A stretch of DNA of 64,000 nt from Nitrobacter sp035546855 (GCA_035546855.1 DASZVY010000007.1:1-64000), one strand, 5' to 3'. Numbered from the stretch's first letter, positions 28,296-36,184 are shown. The notes: a model not told the origin generated them from the sequence alone. Made by a program: numbers and translations.

Positions 28296-28327
28296 GCGCG
28301 CGCGTCCCGACGGAGGCGCGCGTTTTC
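28296..28327 (+). terminator. Putative intrinsic terminator after the binding-protein gene
   Basis: A GC-rich hairpin with arms GCGCGCGTCC and GGAGGCGCGCG (one mismatch) followed by TTTTC, 37 bases after the stop codon. Confidence 0.5.
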
Positions 28328-28360
28328 GGTTCGCGGGTGACTCCTCTCGGCGGCAAAGCG

Positions 28361-28497
28361 CGCGATGAGATGAGGTTGAACCAACCCTGCCGTCATTGCG
28401 AGCAAAGCGAAGCAATCCAAAGCCCCAAGAAAGACCTGGATCGCTTCGTCGCTTGCGCTCCTCGCAATGACAGGGATTCAACTTCACGTCATCCCGC
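28361..28497. repeat. Composite nested palindrome (outer arms around CATTGCGAGG copy 3)
   Basis: The inner part, 28392-28471, is a CATTGCGAGG-type repeat. Around it lie outer inverted arms, CGCGATGAGATGAGGTTGAA on the left and TTCAACTTCACGTCATCCCGC (21 bases in the sequence, 28477-28497) on the right. The same outer arms flank the copy at 62631-62748, so the whole composite seems to be the repeated unit. Confidence 0.7.
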
Positions 28498-28522
28498 TCC
28501 AGCCGCTTAAATAAAGTGAGAA

Positions 28523-28542
28523 CCCGCCCCGGCGGGGTTTTC
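28523..28542 (+). terminator. Short GC hairpin with T-run
   Basis: CCCGC-CCCG-GCGGG followed by GTTTTCC. No certain transcript ends here; it lies after the composite repeat and at the 3' edge of the nuclease-tail remnant on the other strand, so it may be a leftover terminator. Confidence 0.3.
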
Positions 28543-28639
28543 CATTGGCGAGACTTACGCCAGCGGCAAGCGCAGCGTTTTCCGAACAAAACCAGCGCTC
28601 TCCCTTGGGCGGAGTGATGATCGTCTCGGAATAGAACTC
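28538..28639 (-). pseudogene. Remnant of a nuclease-type C-terminal tail (KGERWFCSE motif)
   Basis: On the minus strand this stretch reads E-F-Y-S-E-T-I-I-T-P-P-K-G-E-R-W-F-C-S-E, then N-A-A-L-A-A-G. K-G-E-R-W-F-C-S-E-x-E-A-x-A-A-G-W is the conserved end of secreted thermonuclease-like / sunset-domain proteins of this bacterial group. Here the final Trp is lost (A-A-G-V) and no nuclease domain precedes it; the open frame reaches 28777 but overlaps the start of the leader-peptide gene on the other strand. I read it as a decayed gene end, although a short expressed protein is not excluded. Confidence 0.45.
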
Positions 28640-28714
28640 GTCGGCGGCCGAAATTGTCCTGGTGATCTCCGTCACATCAATATGAGCCGGGTGCTGTCCA
28701 TGCTTCTTCGCCAG

Positions 28715-28733
28715 ACGATGCGACGTGCATCGT
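28715..28733. promoter_or_regulatory. Operator-like palindrome upstream of the double-glycine peptide gene
   Basis: Perfect 7-base arms ACGATGC and GCATCGT separated by GACGT, 8 bases before the ribosome binding site of the peptide gene. It may be a regulator site or an RNA hairpin in the leader. Confidence 0.4.
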
Positions 28734-28751
28734 TTGAACATGGAGATGAAC

Positions 28752-28958
28752 ATGAGCACGCAGATTAACGGGACCAACCTTTACGTTCTATCAGACGATC
28801 AACTCGATGCCGTTTCGGGCGGAAGGATGCACCTCCCCAGCACTGGACCCAATCCACAACAGGACGGGACTACTGCCGGTGCCGGCAATTCATTTTCACA
28901 ACTGGTCGGCGGGACCGTGCTCGAAGTTATGCTGGGAGCCGCGATCATCGCCATCTGA
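28752..28958 (+). CDS. Putative bacteriocin-like peptide with double-glycine leader
   Basis: A 68-residue peptide. Residues 13-24 (L-S-D-D-Q-L-D-A-V-S-G-G) match the double-glycine leader rule exactly at L(-12), L(-7), V(-4), G(-2) and G(-1), so cleavage after Gly24 would release a 44-residue core. The core has a polar, Gly/Pro/Gln-rich half and a hydrophobic end with G-G-T-V-L-E-V-M-L-G-A-A-I-I-A-I, as in pore-forming class II bacteriocins. GGAG at 28742-28745 and 6-base spacing favour the ATG at 28752. A terminator follows. No peptidase-ABC exporter or immunity gene is visible, so the function is inference. Confidence 0.6.
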   Translation: MSTQINGTNLYVLSDDQLDAVSGGRMHLPSTGPNPQQDGTTAGAGNSFSQLVGGTVLEVMLGAAIIAI

Positions 28959-29316
28959 ACCCACGCATGTTTTGCGAACGCCCGGCAGCTCCACGACCTG
29001 CCGGGTTTTCGCATGCCGATGTCACGAGTTCTGATGCGGCAACGGATTCCACTGGATCAAGATCGTCCGACGATACATCGCGCGGTCACACGCCCTCCAA
29101 TAATCTGCGATCTTCCAATCATCGTATATGCCTGTGCCGACTCTGTGGCATTTTCTGCAATGCAGCTCACGCGCCCTACCTTCAAGGTCGTCGTTTGCGC
29201 TCATTGCACCCATCCCGCGAATGGAGAACGACGGGAGAACGAGATTTGCAAAACGTGAGGGATGTTTTGCAGGTGCATGGTTGCATTTCCTTTCTAAGTA
29301 TTTGAAAAGAAAGTAG
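28959..29316. other. Gap between peptide gene and tRNA-Leu, no convincing gene
   Basis: Apart from the terminator at 28981-29009 this 358-base stretch holds only short overlapping frames in every register, none with homology or a ribosome binding site. A perfect inverted repeat TGCAAAAC / GTTTTGCA lies at 29247-29271, about 45 bases upstream of the tRNA, in a more AT-rich stretch that probably contains the tRNA promoter. Confidence 0.4.
28981..29009 (+). terminator. Intrinsic terminator of the double-glycine peptide gene
   Basis: Perfect 8-base stem CCCGGCAG / CTGCCGGG with a 9-base loop, followed by TTTTC, 22 bases after the stop codon at 28958. Confidence 0.75.
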
Positions 29317-29405
29317 GCGGGCATGGCGGAATCGGTAGACGCAAGGGACTTAAAATCCCTCGGCTCGCAAGAGCCGTGCCGGTTCGAGTCCGGCTGCCCG
29401 CACCA
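29317..29405 (+). tRNA. tRNA-Leu (UAA)
   Basis: The 7-base acceptor stem GCGGGCA pairs with TGCCCGC. The anticodon stem GGGA/TCCC holds the loop CTTAAAA with anticodon TAA. A long variable arm (CGGCTCGCAAGAGCCG) marks a class II tRNA, and the T-arm GCCGG-TTCGAGT-CCGGC is intact. Discriminator A and CCA (29402-29405) are encoded. It reads UUA (and UUG) leucine codons, which are rare in this GC-rich genome. The M29 aminopeptidase gene starts 17 bases downstream. No duplicated tRNA 3' end was seen, so there is no sign of an island inserted here. Confidence 0.97.
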
Positions 29406-29422
29406 TTTCGGATCAACGCCTC

Positions 29423-30679
29423 ATGAACAAGCCCGAATCCAACATCGCTCCGCCCATCGATCCCGTGAAGCTCGACCGCCTCGCCGAAGTCGCGGTCAAG
29501 GTCGGCCTGCAACTCGCGCCCGGGCAGGACCTGCTGATCACCGCGCCGGCCGCCGCGCTGCCGCTGGTTCGCCGCATCGCCGCGCATGCCTACAAGGCGG
29601 GCGCAGGACTCGTGACGCCGTTCCTCTCGGACGAGGAGGTCACGCTGTCGCGCTACAGGTTCGGACCGGACGCGAGCTTCGATCGCGCCGCGGGCTGGCT
29701 CTATGAAGGCATGGCGAAGGCGTTTTCGGCCAACACCGCGCGCCTCGCCATCGTCGGCGACAACCCGATGCTGCTCGCGGGCGAGGACGCCGCCAAGGTC
29801 GCGCGCGCCAACAAGGCCAATTCCATGGCCTATCAGCCGGCGCTGGAAAAGATCGTCAACTTCGACGTCAACTGGAACATCGTGGCCTGGCCCGGCACGG
29901 CCTGGGCGAAGCTGATGTTTCCCGGCGACACCGAGGATGGCGCGGTGGCGAAGCTGGCGGAGGCGATTTTCACCGCCTCGCGCGTCGACCGCGACGATCC
30001 GGTGGCGGCCTGGACGCAGCACAACGCCGCGCTGCGCAGCCGCACCGAATGGCTCAACAGCCAGCGCTTCCATGCGCTGCGCTTCTCGGGTCCCGGCACC
30101 GACCTGACGGTCGGGCTTGCCGACGGTCACGAATGGGTCGGCGGCGCATCGACCGCCAGGAACGGCATCGTCTGCAATCCGAACATTCCGACGGAGGAGG
30201 TGTTCACGACGCCGCACGCGCTGCGCGTCGAGGGGCACGTCACCAGCACCAAGCCGCTGTCCTATCAGGGCACGCTGATCGACAAGATCGCGGTGAAGTT
30301 CGCCGAGGGACGCATTGTCGAAGCCACGGCGGCGCGGGGCGCGGAGGTGCTGAACAAGGTGCTCGATACCGACGAGGGCGCGCGGCGGCTCGGTGAAGTC
30401 GCGCTGGTGCCGCATTCCTCGCCGATCTCGGCGAGCGGGCTGCTGTTCTACAACACGCTGTTCGACGAGAATGCCGCCTGCCACATCGCGCTCGGCCAGT
30501 GCTACTCGAAATGCTTCGTCGATGGCGCCAGGCTGACGCCGGAGCAGATCGCGGCGCAGGGCGGCAACAAAAGCCTGATTCACATCGACTGGATGATCGG
30601 CTCGGGCGAGACGGACATCGACGGCGTCCGCAGCGACGGCAGCCGTGTTCCGGTTTTCCGCAAAGGCGAGTGGGCGTAG
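29423..30679 (+). CDS. M29 family aminopeptidase (aminopeptidase T / AmpS-like)
   Basis: A 418-residue M29 metallo-aminopeptidase. The family's mid-region is clear: T-A-R-N-G-I-V-C-N-I-type segment (T-A-R-N-G-I-V-C-N-P-N-I-P-T-E-E-V-F-T-T-P) with the metal-binding Glu pair, then the V-D-G segment and H-I-D-W-M-I-G near the C-terminus with His and Asp ligands. It removes N-terminal residues from peptides with Co, Zn or Mg. No signal peptide, so it acts in the cytosol. The start follows the tRNA closely and the gene may share the tRNA transcript. Confidence 0.9.
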   Translation: MNKPESNIAPPIDPVKLDRLAEVAVKVGLQLAPGQDLLITAPAAALPLVRRIAAHAYKAGAGLVTPFLSDEEVTLSRYRFGPDASFDRAAGWLYEGMAKAFSANTARLAIVGDNPMLLAGEDAAKVARANKANSMAYQPALEKIVNFDVNWNIVAWPGTAWAKLMFPGDTEDGAVAKLAEAIFTASRVDRDDPVAAWTQHNAALRSRTEWLNSQRFHALRFSGPGTDLTVGLADGHEWVGGASTARNGIVCNPNIPTEEVFTTPHALRVEGHVTSTKPLSYQGTLIDKIAVKFAEGRIVEATAARGAEVLNKVLDTDEGARRLGEVALVPHSSPISASGLLFYNTLFDENAACHIALGQCYSKCFVDGARLTPEQIAAQGGNKSLIHIDWMIGSGETDIDGVRSDGSRVPVFRKGEWA

Positions 30680-30771
30680 TGTTGGCGGCGTCCCTGCGGC
30701 CGCGCCGGCCTCAATGCGGTCACGACGGGGTGCTTAACGCTGTCGCGATGGGGTTATCTCAAGAAGGCATC

Positions 30772-31194
30772 ATGACAGATCGCATTCCAAGCAAGCGATA
30801 CCCGCGGCTGGCTGGCGCTGCGGCTGCGCTGCTCATGACCGGCCTTGGCGGCTGCGCCAATGTCGGTGACAGCTATATGTCAGGCGCATTCGTCGATCCC
30901 GCCAAATACGATCTATACGATTGCGCGCAACTCGACGCCGAGCGCAAATCGCTCGCGACCATGACCGCCAATCAGCAAAAGCTCATCGACAAGGCGCGGA
31001 CCGGAGTCGCGGGCACGATGGTCGGCGAGATGGCGTATCGCGACGACTACATCAAGATCCGGGCTTCGGCCAAGCTCGCCGACGAAGTCTGGCGGCGGGA
31101 CAAGTGCGATGCGCAGCCGCAAGCCGCCACCGCGTCGACGCCGGCCGCTGCGCCTCCGCCGGCCTCGCGTCATCCGGGCAATCTCATTCATTGA
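30772..31194 (+). CDS. Small lipoprotein (conserved hypothetical)
   Basis: A 140-residue protein with a lipoprotein signal: basic start, hydrophobic A-A-A-A-L-L-M-T-G and lipobox L-G-G-C with Cys28. The mature part contains Y-D-L-Y-D-C-A-Q-L and a helical, charged middle, then a Pro/Ala-rich tail from about residue 112, which is typical of outer-membrane-anchored small lipoproteins of this group. The ATG at 30772 follows CAAGAAGG. Function unknown. It stands alone between the aminopeptidase gene and the convergent FAD monooxygenase. Confidence 0.75.
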   Translation: MTDRIPSKRYPRLAGAAAALLMTGLGGCANVGDSYMSGAFVDPAKYDLYDCAQLDAERKSLATMTANQQKLIDKARTGVAGTMVGEMAYRDDYIKIRASAKLADEVWRRDKCDAQPQAATASTPAAAPPPASRHPGNLIH

Positions 31195-31200
31195 CATGCC

Positions 31201-32379
31201 TTACGGGCGCCAGCCGTAGATCCAGTTCTGCCGCGCCATCAGCCGCGCCGGACCCATCGCCGCGATGGCGAGGTCGCGGGCGAGGGCGGCCGCGCCGCGC
31301 AGATGATAGATTTGCCCGTTGCGCTGCGCGAGCCGGCGAACGCGCGCGACGCGGGCACGGCGCAGATCGCCGTAGCGCGCGAGCGCCGCTGCCGCGTCCT
31401 CAACAGAGTTGCCAAGGCAAGCGGCGAGCACGGCGGCGTCCTCGATCGCCATGCCCGCGCCTTGCGCGGCGAACGGCAGCATCGCATGCGCGGCATCGCC
31501 GATCAGCGCGATTGCGCCCTCGTTCCAGCGCGCCATGTCGGGCATCGCGAACAACGCCCATTTGCGCCAGGTCTCGACTGCGCCGATCATGGCCTGCGCG
31601 GGGGCAGGCCAGCGCGCGGCGGCAAACCGGTTTGCGATCTCCGCAGCGTCGGCCGGCACACTCCAGCCGGGCTCGTTCCAGGTGCCTGAGGCTACGGCGA
31701 CCATGTTGACCTGCCGTCCTCCCGCGATCGGATAGACCACAAGGTGCGTCTCCGGACCCATCCAGACCTGGACGCGGGGCGGAGCCAGCTCGCGCGGGAG
31801 CGACGATGCATCGGCCGTGCCGCGCCAGGCGATCAGGCCGGAGAATTTCGGCCGCGCGTCGGGATTCAACCGGCGACGGACCGCCGACCACACACCGTCC
31901 GCGCCGATCAGCGCCGAGGCGCGGTCCTCGCGCCGGGATGCACCGCTGCGCTGGTGAATGACGACGCCGTCGGCGGCGGCATCCGCCTGTTCGAACGATG
32001 TGCCGAGCCGCAGCTCGATCGCGGGATTGTCGTCGACGGCCGATGTCAGCGCCGCCTGCAGGTCGGCGCGATGCAGCACCCAGTAAGGAGTGTCGATCGT
32101 CTGGTGGAACGGCAGGCGGGAGATCTCGCCGCCGTGCCGGACGCTCATCAGACTGACGGCGTCGGGCGCGATGGCGTGCGGTTCAAGCCGCGCGCGAAGC
32201 CCGAGATCGATCAGGATGCGGCTGGCGTTGGGAGACAACTGCAGGCCGGCCCCGGCTTCCTCGAGCCGCTCGGCCTTTTCGGCGATGATGACCCGGAAGC
32301 CCTTGGCCGCCAGCGCCAGCGCCGCGGTCAAACCTGCGATCCCGGCGCCTGCGATAAAGACGGTGCGCGCGGCGGTCAC
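31201..32379 (-). CDS. FAD-dependent monooxygenase (salicylate hydroxylase-like)
   Basis: A 392-residue class A flavoprotein monooxygenase. The FAD-binding G-A-G-I-A-G lies at residues 10-15, the A-L-I-G-A-D-G-V-W-S motif near 158-167 and G-D-A-A-H-A-M-L-P-F-A-A-Q-G near 290-303. Relatives hydroxylate aromatic acids such as salicylate or 6-hydroxynicotinate with NAD(P)H and O2. It starts 10 bases after the zinc-finger gene on the same strand, so the two are probably co-transcribed. No ring-cleavage genes are nearby, so the pathway is unclear. Confidence 0.88.
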   Translation of the reverse strand: MTAARTVFIAGAGIAGLTAALALAAKGFRVIIAEKAERLEEAGAGLQLSPNASRILIDLGLRARLEPHAIAPDAVSLMSVRHGGEISRLPFHQTIDTPYWVLHRADLQAALTSAVDDNPAIELRLGTSFEQADAAADGVVIHQRSGASRREDRASALIGADGVWSAVRRRLNPDARPKFSGLIAWRGTADASSLPRELAPPRVQVWMGPETHLVVYPIAGGRQVNMVAVASGTWNEPGWSVPADAAEIANRFAAARWPAPAQAMIGAVETWRKWALFAMPDMARWNEGAIALIGDAAHAMLPFAAQGAGMAIEDAAVLAACLGNSVEDAAAALARYGDLRRARVARVRRLAQRNGQIYHLRGAAALARDLAIAAMGPARLMARQNWIYGWRP

Positions 32380-32389
32380 GGGTAGAATA

Positions 32390-32635
32390 TCAGGCGACCT
32401 TGTCCTTCAGAACGCATTCCGGGGGGCGGGCTTGTCCGGCGGCGAGGTCCGGCGCGAAGCGATAGAGCGTCGAGCAGTAGGGGCAGATGATCTCGCTGTC
32501 GTTGCCGAGGTCGAGAAAGACGTGCGGGTGATCGAAGGGCGGGTTGGCGCCCACGCACATGAATTCCTGCGAGCCGATCTCGATGACGGGGACGCCGGCA
32601 TCGTTGTGGAAGTGCGGAACGACATGATCGGACAT
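32390..32635 (-). CDS. Zinc-finger domain protein (zf-CHCC type)
   Basis: An 81-residue protein of the zf-CHCC family, related to the small zinc subunit of complex I (NDUFS6 type). The pattern Cys27, His36 or His38, Cys51 and Cys54 (C-P-Y-C) is visible. The frame is open upstream to 32701, but the ATG at 32635 gives the usual M-S-D-H-V start. In alphaproteobacteria such proteins may assist complex I assembly, but they are usually encoded away from nuo genes, as here. It precedes the FAD monooxygenase gene. Confidence 0.8.
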   Translation of the reverse strand: MSDHVVPHFHNDAGVPVIEIGSQEFMCVGANPPFDHPHVFLDLGNDSEIICPYCSTLYRFAPDLAAGQARPPECVLKDKVA

Positions 32636-32725
32636 TGTATTCACCTTTGGTTGCAGCCGGACATCGGCGCAACGGATCGCAGAGCAACCGCAACGCACCA
32701 TAGTGAGCGGTGCGCCCGATTCCTA

Positions 32726-32794
32726 GTGTCCCGGTTCTGACATTCGTATCATTTTCAGCCTGCACTTTTACGAATGTCAGAACCAAAGGGACAC
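32726..32794. repeat. Palindrome unit 1 of a tandem pair (TCTGACATTCG core)
   Basis: Left arm 32726-32748 (GTGTCCC then GGTTCTGACATTCGTA) and right arm 32769-32794 are inverted, with a 20-base spacer. The right arm has three extra bases (AAA) between its two blocks. The neighbouring unit 32814-32885 has the same design. Confidence 0.75.
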
Positions 32795-32813
32795 GAGCAA
32801 ATCCGGGATTCCA

Positions 32814-32885
32814 GTGCGGTTTTGGATTTGACATTCGCTTCTCGGACTCGCGGCAATACTGAAGCGACTGTCAAATCCACCGCAC
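32814..32885. repeat. Palindrome unit 2 of a tandem pair (TTTGACATTCG core)
   Basis: Left arm 32814-32841 (GTGCGGT, TTT, GGATTTGACATTCGCTTC) and right arm 32861-32885 are inverted with a 19-base spacer; here the left arm carries the three extra bases. The unit is clearly related to 32726-32794. The rest of the gap 32636-33075 holds no supported gene. Confidence 0.7.
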
Positions 32886-33075
32886 CGGCTTTGTGGAAGC
32901 AGATTCGGACAATTTTGCGCGTCATTCCGAGCATGCAAATTCGACACAATCCTGTCGTCTGAGAGAAGCCCTTCTTTCGTCGGGGCGGTTGTGTCCAAGA
33001 TGTGACGCACCATTTGTTGCAGGCAGGTTTTGGCAGTGGTCTCGGCAGCCAAAGGTCTTGCGCAAGGGATTGGCG

Positions 33076-34206
33076 ATGCGGTGGCGGATCGGTGCAGCGG
33101 TGACGGGTATGGCGGTATGCGCGGCGGCGTGCGCCTTGCTTTGGCCGCATGCCAGGGATGCCGGTGCTGTACTGGCCGCGCGGAATGATCCCGCGCGGCT
33201 GTCGGACCTGCAGTTGAATTCTGCCCTGCGAAATGATCCGGGATTGCTCGCGCGGAACATCGACGCGGCGCTGGCGGCTCATGACGCTGATCTGGCTCAA
33301 AGTTTTGCGGACGTCGCGGCGGCCCACGGCGTCGCGCTTCCACCGGATATGTCAGGGCGCGTTGCCCGCGCGGTGGAGGAAGAAAATTCTACGTCGTCCC
33401 GTGCGGAGCGATTCCTGACCGGCTTGGTGACGGGTAATGCGGACGACGGCGCCAGCCTGTCCGGGACCGTGGCAGGCGATCTGTTCGTGTTCGGTGATAT
33501 CCGGGACATCATTCGCGAAGGCAAGCATCTGGCGGCAGGCGAGGACACCGACCGGCTCGTCCTCGGGCTTGCAGCCGCCGGGCTTGCCGTCACCGCGGCG
33601 ACCTACGTGTCGGCGGGCGGCGCCGCACCGGTGAGGGCCGGCCTGACACTTGTGAAGGATGCGCGCAAGGTTGGCCGGCTCGGTGAAGGGTTAAGTACGT
33701 GGGCCAGCCGTTCGGCGCGCGAACTGGTCGATGCGCCGGTTTTGCAGAACGCGGTGGCGACGGGATCGCTGACCCGGCCAGGGCGGACGCTGGAGGCGGT
33801 GAAAGCGGCGTTCCGGATGGAAAAAGCAGGCAGCCTTGTTCGCCTCGCCAAGGATGTCGGACGTGTCGGCGAGAAGGCCGGCACGCGCGGCGCGCTCGAG
33901 ACGTTGCGGATCGCGGAAGGGCCGAAGGATGTCGCCCGCGCCGCGCGGCTCGCGGAATCCAGGGGCGGCCAGACCCGCGCCATCATGAAAATTCTCGGCC
34001 GTGGCGCGCTGTTGCTGGCGGCGGGCGCGTTCAATCTTTCGCTGTGGATTTTTGCCGCGATGGCCGCGCTGTTCGGATTCCTGGCGTCGATCAAGGCGAC
34101 CACCGAACGTCTTACTCTCGCATGGCTGCGACGATCCAAGGCAAGACGGCTGCAACGGCAACTCGCGGTCGGGACCCATCTGGCCGCACTGGCCGCGACG
34201 GCGTAG
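33076..34206 (+). CDS. Conserved membrane protein of unknown function
   Basis: A 376-residue protein with an N-terminal membrane anchor (about residues 5-24), a central pair of hydrophobic stretches near 155-185 (including L-A-A-A-G-L-A-V-T-A-A-T-Y-V-S-A) and a C-terminal hydrophobic region (about 310-345) ending in basic residues. The middle is Ala/Arg-rich and helical, with repeated D-A-R-K-V-G-R-L-like segments. No known domain is recognised. The ATG at 33076 is preferred to the longer frame because it places the anchor at the N-terminus. The alpha/beta hydrolase gene begins 37 bases after its stop. Confidence 0.65.
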   Translation: MRWRIGAAVTGMAVCAAACALLWPHARDAGAVLAARNDPARLSDLQLNSALRNDPGLLARNIDAALAAHDADLAQSFADVAAAHGVALPPDMSGRVARAVEEENSTSSRAERFLTGLVTGNADDGASLSGTVAGDLFVFGDIRDIIREGKHLAAGEDTDRLVLGLAAAGLAVTAATYVSAGGAAPVRAGLTLVKDARKVGRLGEGLSTWASRSARELVDAPVLQNAVATGSLTRPGRTLEAVKAAFRMEKAGSLVRLAKDVGRVGEKAGTRGALETLRIAEGPKDVARAARLAESRGGQTRAIMKILGRGALLLAAGAFNLSLWIFAAMAALFGFLASIKATTERLTLAWLRRSKARRLQRQLAVGTHLAALAATA

Positions 34207-34243
34207 GATCGAGTCCCGCCGTCCCTCTGTTGCTTCCCAAAAC

Positions 34244-35008
34244 ATGGATTTGCTGATGCCGAGCTTTCATCACGGCGATGTGGAAATTGCTTACCTCGAC
34301 GAAGGCGAGGGCGACCCCATCGTTCTCGTCCACGGTTTCGCGTCGAGCAAGAACGTGAACTGGGTGTATCCGACCTGGGTCTCGGAATTGCGCAAGAACG
34401 GCCGCCGCGTCGTGGCCTTCGATAACCGCGGTCATGGCGATTCCAGCAAGCTCTACGATTCCGAGGACTATCATATCGGGACCATGGCGAGCGACATCAC
34501 CGCGCTGATGGATCACCTCGGCATCGAACGCGCCGATGTCATGGGCTACTCGCTCGGCGCGCGGATGATGGGAGTTCTGGCGCAGACCAGGCCGCAACGG
34601 GTGCGTTCGGCGATCTTCGGCGGCCTCGGCGTCGGGCTGATCAAGGGCGGGGGCCCCGGCGAGAACGTCGCGAAGGCGCTCGAAGCGCCCTCGCTGGACG
34701 ATGTGACCGACCCGGTCGGACGCACGTTCCGCGCGTTCGCGGATCAGACCCGCTCCGATCGTCGCGCGCTCGCCGCGTGCCTGCGCGGATCGCGGCGGCT
34801 GATGACGGAGGCGGAGGCCGCCGGCATTCGCGTGCCGACCCTGATCGCGGTGGGCACGACGGACGAGATCGCGGGCTCCGCGGCTGAACTCGCGAAGATC
34901 ATTCCGGGATCGGAAGTCCTCGATATTCCGAACCGCGATCACATGCGCGCGGTGGGCGACAAGGTCTACAAGCAGGGCGTGCTGGATTTCCTGTCACGCC
35001 GGGCGTGA
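34244..35008 (+). CDS. Alpha/beta hydrolase
   Basis: A 254-residue alpha/beta hydrolase. The oxyanion region V-H-G-F-A-S-S lies at residues 29-35, D-N-R-G-H-G-D-S at 60-67, the nucleophile elbow G-Y-S-L-G with Ser103, an acidic residue in V-G-T-T-D-E and the catalytic His in N-R-D-H-M. Cytosolic, with the substrate unknown; it resembles non-haem haloperoxidase-like esterases. A second ATG at 34256 would remove four residues and is equally possible. The 3' end overlaps the convergent membrane-protein gene by 15 bases. Confidence 0.85.
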   Translation: MDLLMPSFHHGDVEIAYLDEGEGDPIVLVHGFASSKNVNWVYPTWVSELRKNGRRVVAFDNRGHGDSSKLYDSEDYHIGTMASDITALMDHLGIERADVMGYSLGARMMGVLAQTRPQRVRSAIFGGLGVGLIKGGGPGENVAKALEAPSLDDVTDPVGRTFRAFADQTRSDRRALAACLRGSRRLMTEAEAAGIRVPTLIAVGTTDEIAGSAAELAKIIPGSEVLDIPNRDHMRAVGDKVYKQGVLDFLSRRA

Positions 35009-36184
35009 GATTGCGTCCGGCGCATCCGGCTCGGCGAAATTCCGCAGCAGCGCGATCAGCGCCACGAAAGTCGCGATCCAGACCATGCGCGCGCCGTAGC
35101 GGTCGTGGGGACCGGAGATGACGCCGCAGATGAAGGCGTTGCCGACGAGCGCGATGCAGACGGTTGCCGCGAGCAATTCGAGATCGTCGAACCGGCGCCG
35201 CCACGCCGCGCGGACGACGAGGCCGGCGACCAACAGCATCGAAAGCAGCGCCACGGGAATGTGGAGATAGTTGATCGCGGGAAAGTTGATGTCCCAGTGC
35301 TGCTGATGGGCCGCCCGCATGGCCTTGACCTGCCCCGGCAGATAGCGCTCGATGATGCCGTAGGTATGCGGGATCCAGCCATTGGTGCCTTCGCCGGTGC
35401 CGACATGCACGAGCTGTTGCGCGGTCGCGACGAGAGCCGCTTCGGCCTGCCAGAGCGGATAGGCTTTCAGCGCCTGCGTCGCGATGAATTCCATCTCGCC
35501 GTCCATGCCCTTGAAGCGGCCGAGCTTGTTGAAGATGCTGTCATTGGCCCACAGGAAATCGTCCGCGGTCGGAGGCAACTGGTTGCGATAGGGACAAAGC
35601 TTCAGCTTGATCGTGTCGCAGTGGTCGTTGAGATAGCGCGCGACGATGCCGTCCTGCATCATCCGGCCGAACGAGACCCCGGCGCCGCCCGGCGTCCAGG
35701 CGAGCATGCCGGACAGCGCGAAATTCGCGGCGAGCAGCATCGCCGCGCCGACGATGAGCGTAAGGCTGCCCTGCACCAGGCCGCCGAGCGGAAGGCGGCG
35801 GCGCAGCCACGGCTTCGTCAGCCAGCCGACCACGCATAATCCGAACAGCACGCCGAAGGTCGCGCTGTGGGTCGCCGCGGCGAAGGATGTGTAGAGAAAC
35901 AGGGCGACCTTTTCGACGGTCGACAGCTTGCCGTTATGCACCACAAGGATGAACAGCGACAGCACCGCAAGTCCGGCGAAGATATCGGTCAAAAGCATGC
36001 TGGCGAGCCAGGGCAGCGCCGTGGTCAGGATCAGCAGGAGGCCGATCATGAGCAGGCGCGTCGGCTGCGCGCGGCCGAGAACCCGCAATGTGAGCTGCAG
36101 CAACCAGAGCGTCAGCAGCGCCTGAAAGGCGAGATTGATCCAGAAATACGAGGGCTCGCCGAAATGCAGATAGAGGCCGTACAC
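34994..36184 (-). CDS. Polytopic membrane protein of unknown function, start codon missing
   Basis: At least 396 residues with about nine membrane segments and one large loop holding Cys residues (D-H-C-D-T-I-K-L-K-L-C-P-Y), resembling GT-C-like membrane proteins. The first possible start is the GTG at 36184. However, the frame stays open for 73 more codons up to 36403 and clearly encodes protein there: a membrane helix (V-I-L-I-P-V-L-L-L-A-P-A-I-W) followed by G-Y-P-L-L-E-Y-D-T-G-G-Y-L. None of those codons is ATG, GTG or TTG. Either an unusual start (ATT at 36367 or 36355) is used, or the start was lost or frameshifted. Confidence 0.65.
   Translation of the reverse strand: MYGLYLHFGEPSYFWINLAFQALLTLWLLQLTLRVLGRAQPTRLLMIGLLLILTTALPWLASMLLTDIFAGLAVLSLFILVVHNGKLSTVEKVALFLYTSFAAATHSATFGVLFGLCVVGWLTKPWLRRRLPLGGLVQGSLTLIVGAAMLLAANFALSGMLAWTPGGAGVSFGRMMQDGIVARYLNDHCDTIKLKLCPYRNQLPPTADDFLWANDSIFNKLGRFKGMDGEMEFIATQALKAYPLWQAEAALVATAQQLVHVGTGEGTNGWIPHTYGIIERYLPGQVKAMRAAHQQHWDINFPAINYLHIPVALLSMLLVAGLVVRAAWRRRFDDLELLAATVCIALVGNAFICGVISGPHDRYGARMVWIATFVALIALLRNFAEPDAPDAISRPA

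Noticed and set aside
26382..28589. 735-codon open frame opposite the binding-protein gene
   Set aside because: Pure antisense shadow: the plus-strand gene has a ribosome binding site, Tat signal and family motifs.
29022..29324. 100-codon minus-strand frame upstream of tRNA-Leu containing C-R-K-C-H
   Set aside because: It runs into the tRNA gene, has no ribosome binding site and overlaps other short frames; the Cys pair alone is not enough to call a zinc protein.
29317..29405. Possible integration site at tRNA-Leu
   Set aside because: No integrase gene and no second copy of the tRNA 3' end was found; base composition does not change sharply except just upstream.
32893..33075. N-terminal extension of the membrane protein starting at 33076
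   Set aside because: The extension starts at the end of the palindrome region, looks like non-coding translation, and would move the membrane anchor away from the N-terminus.
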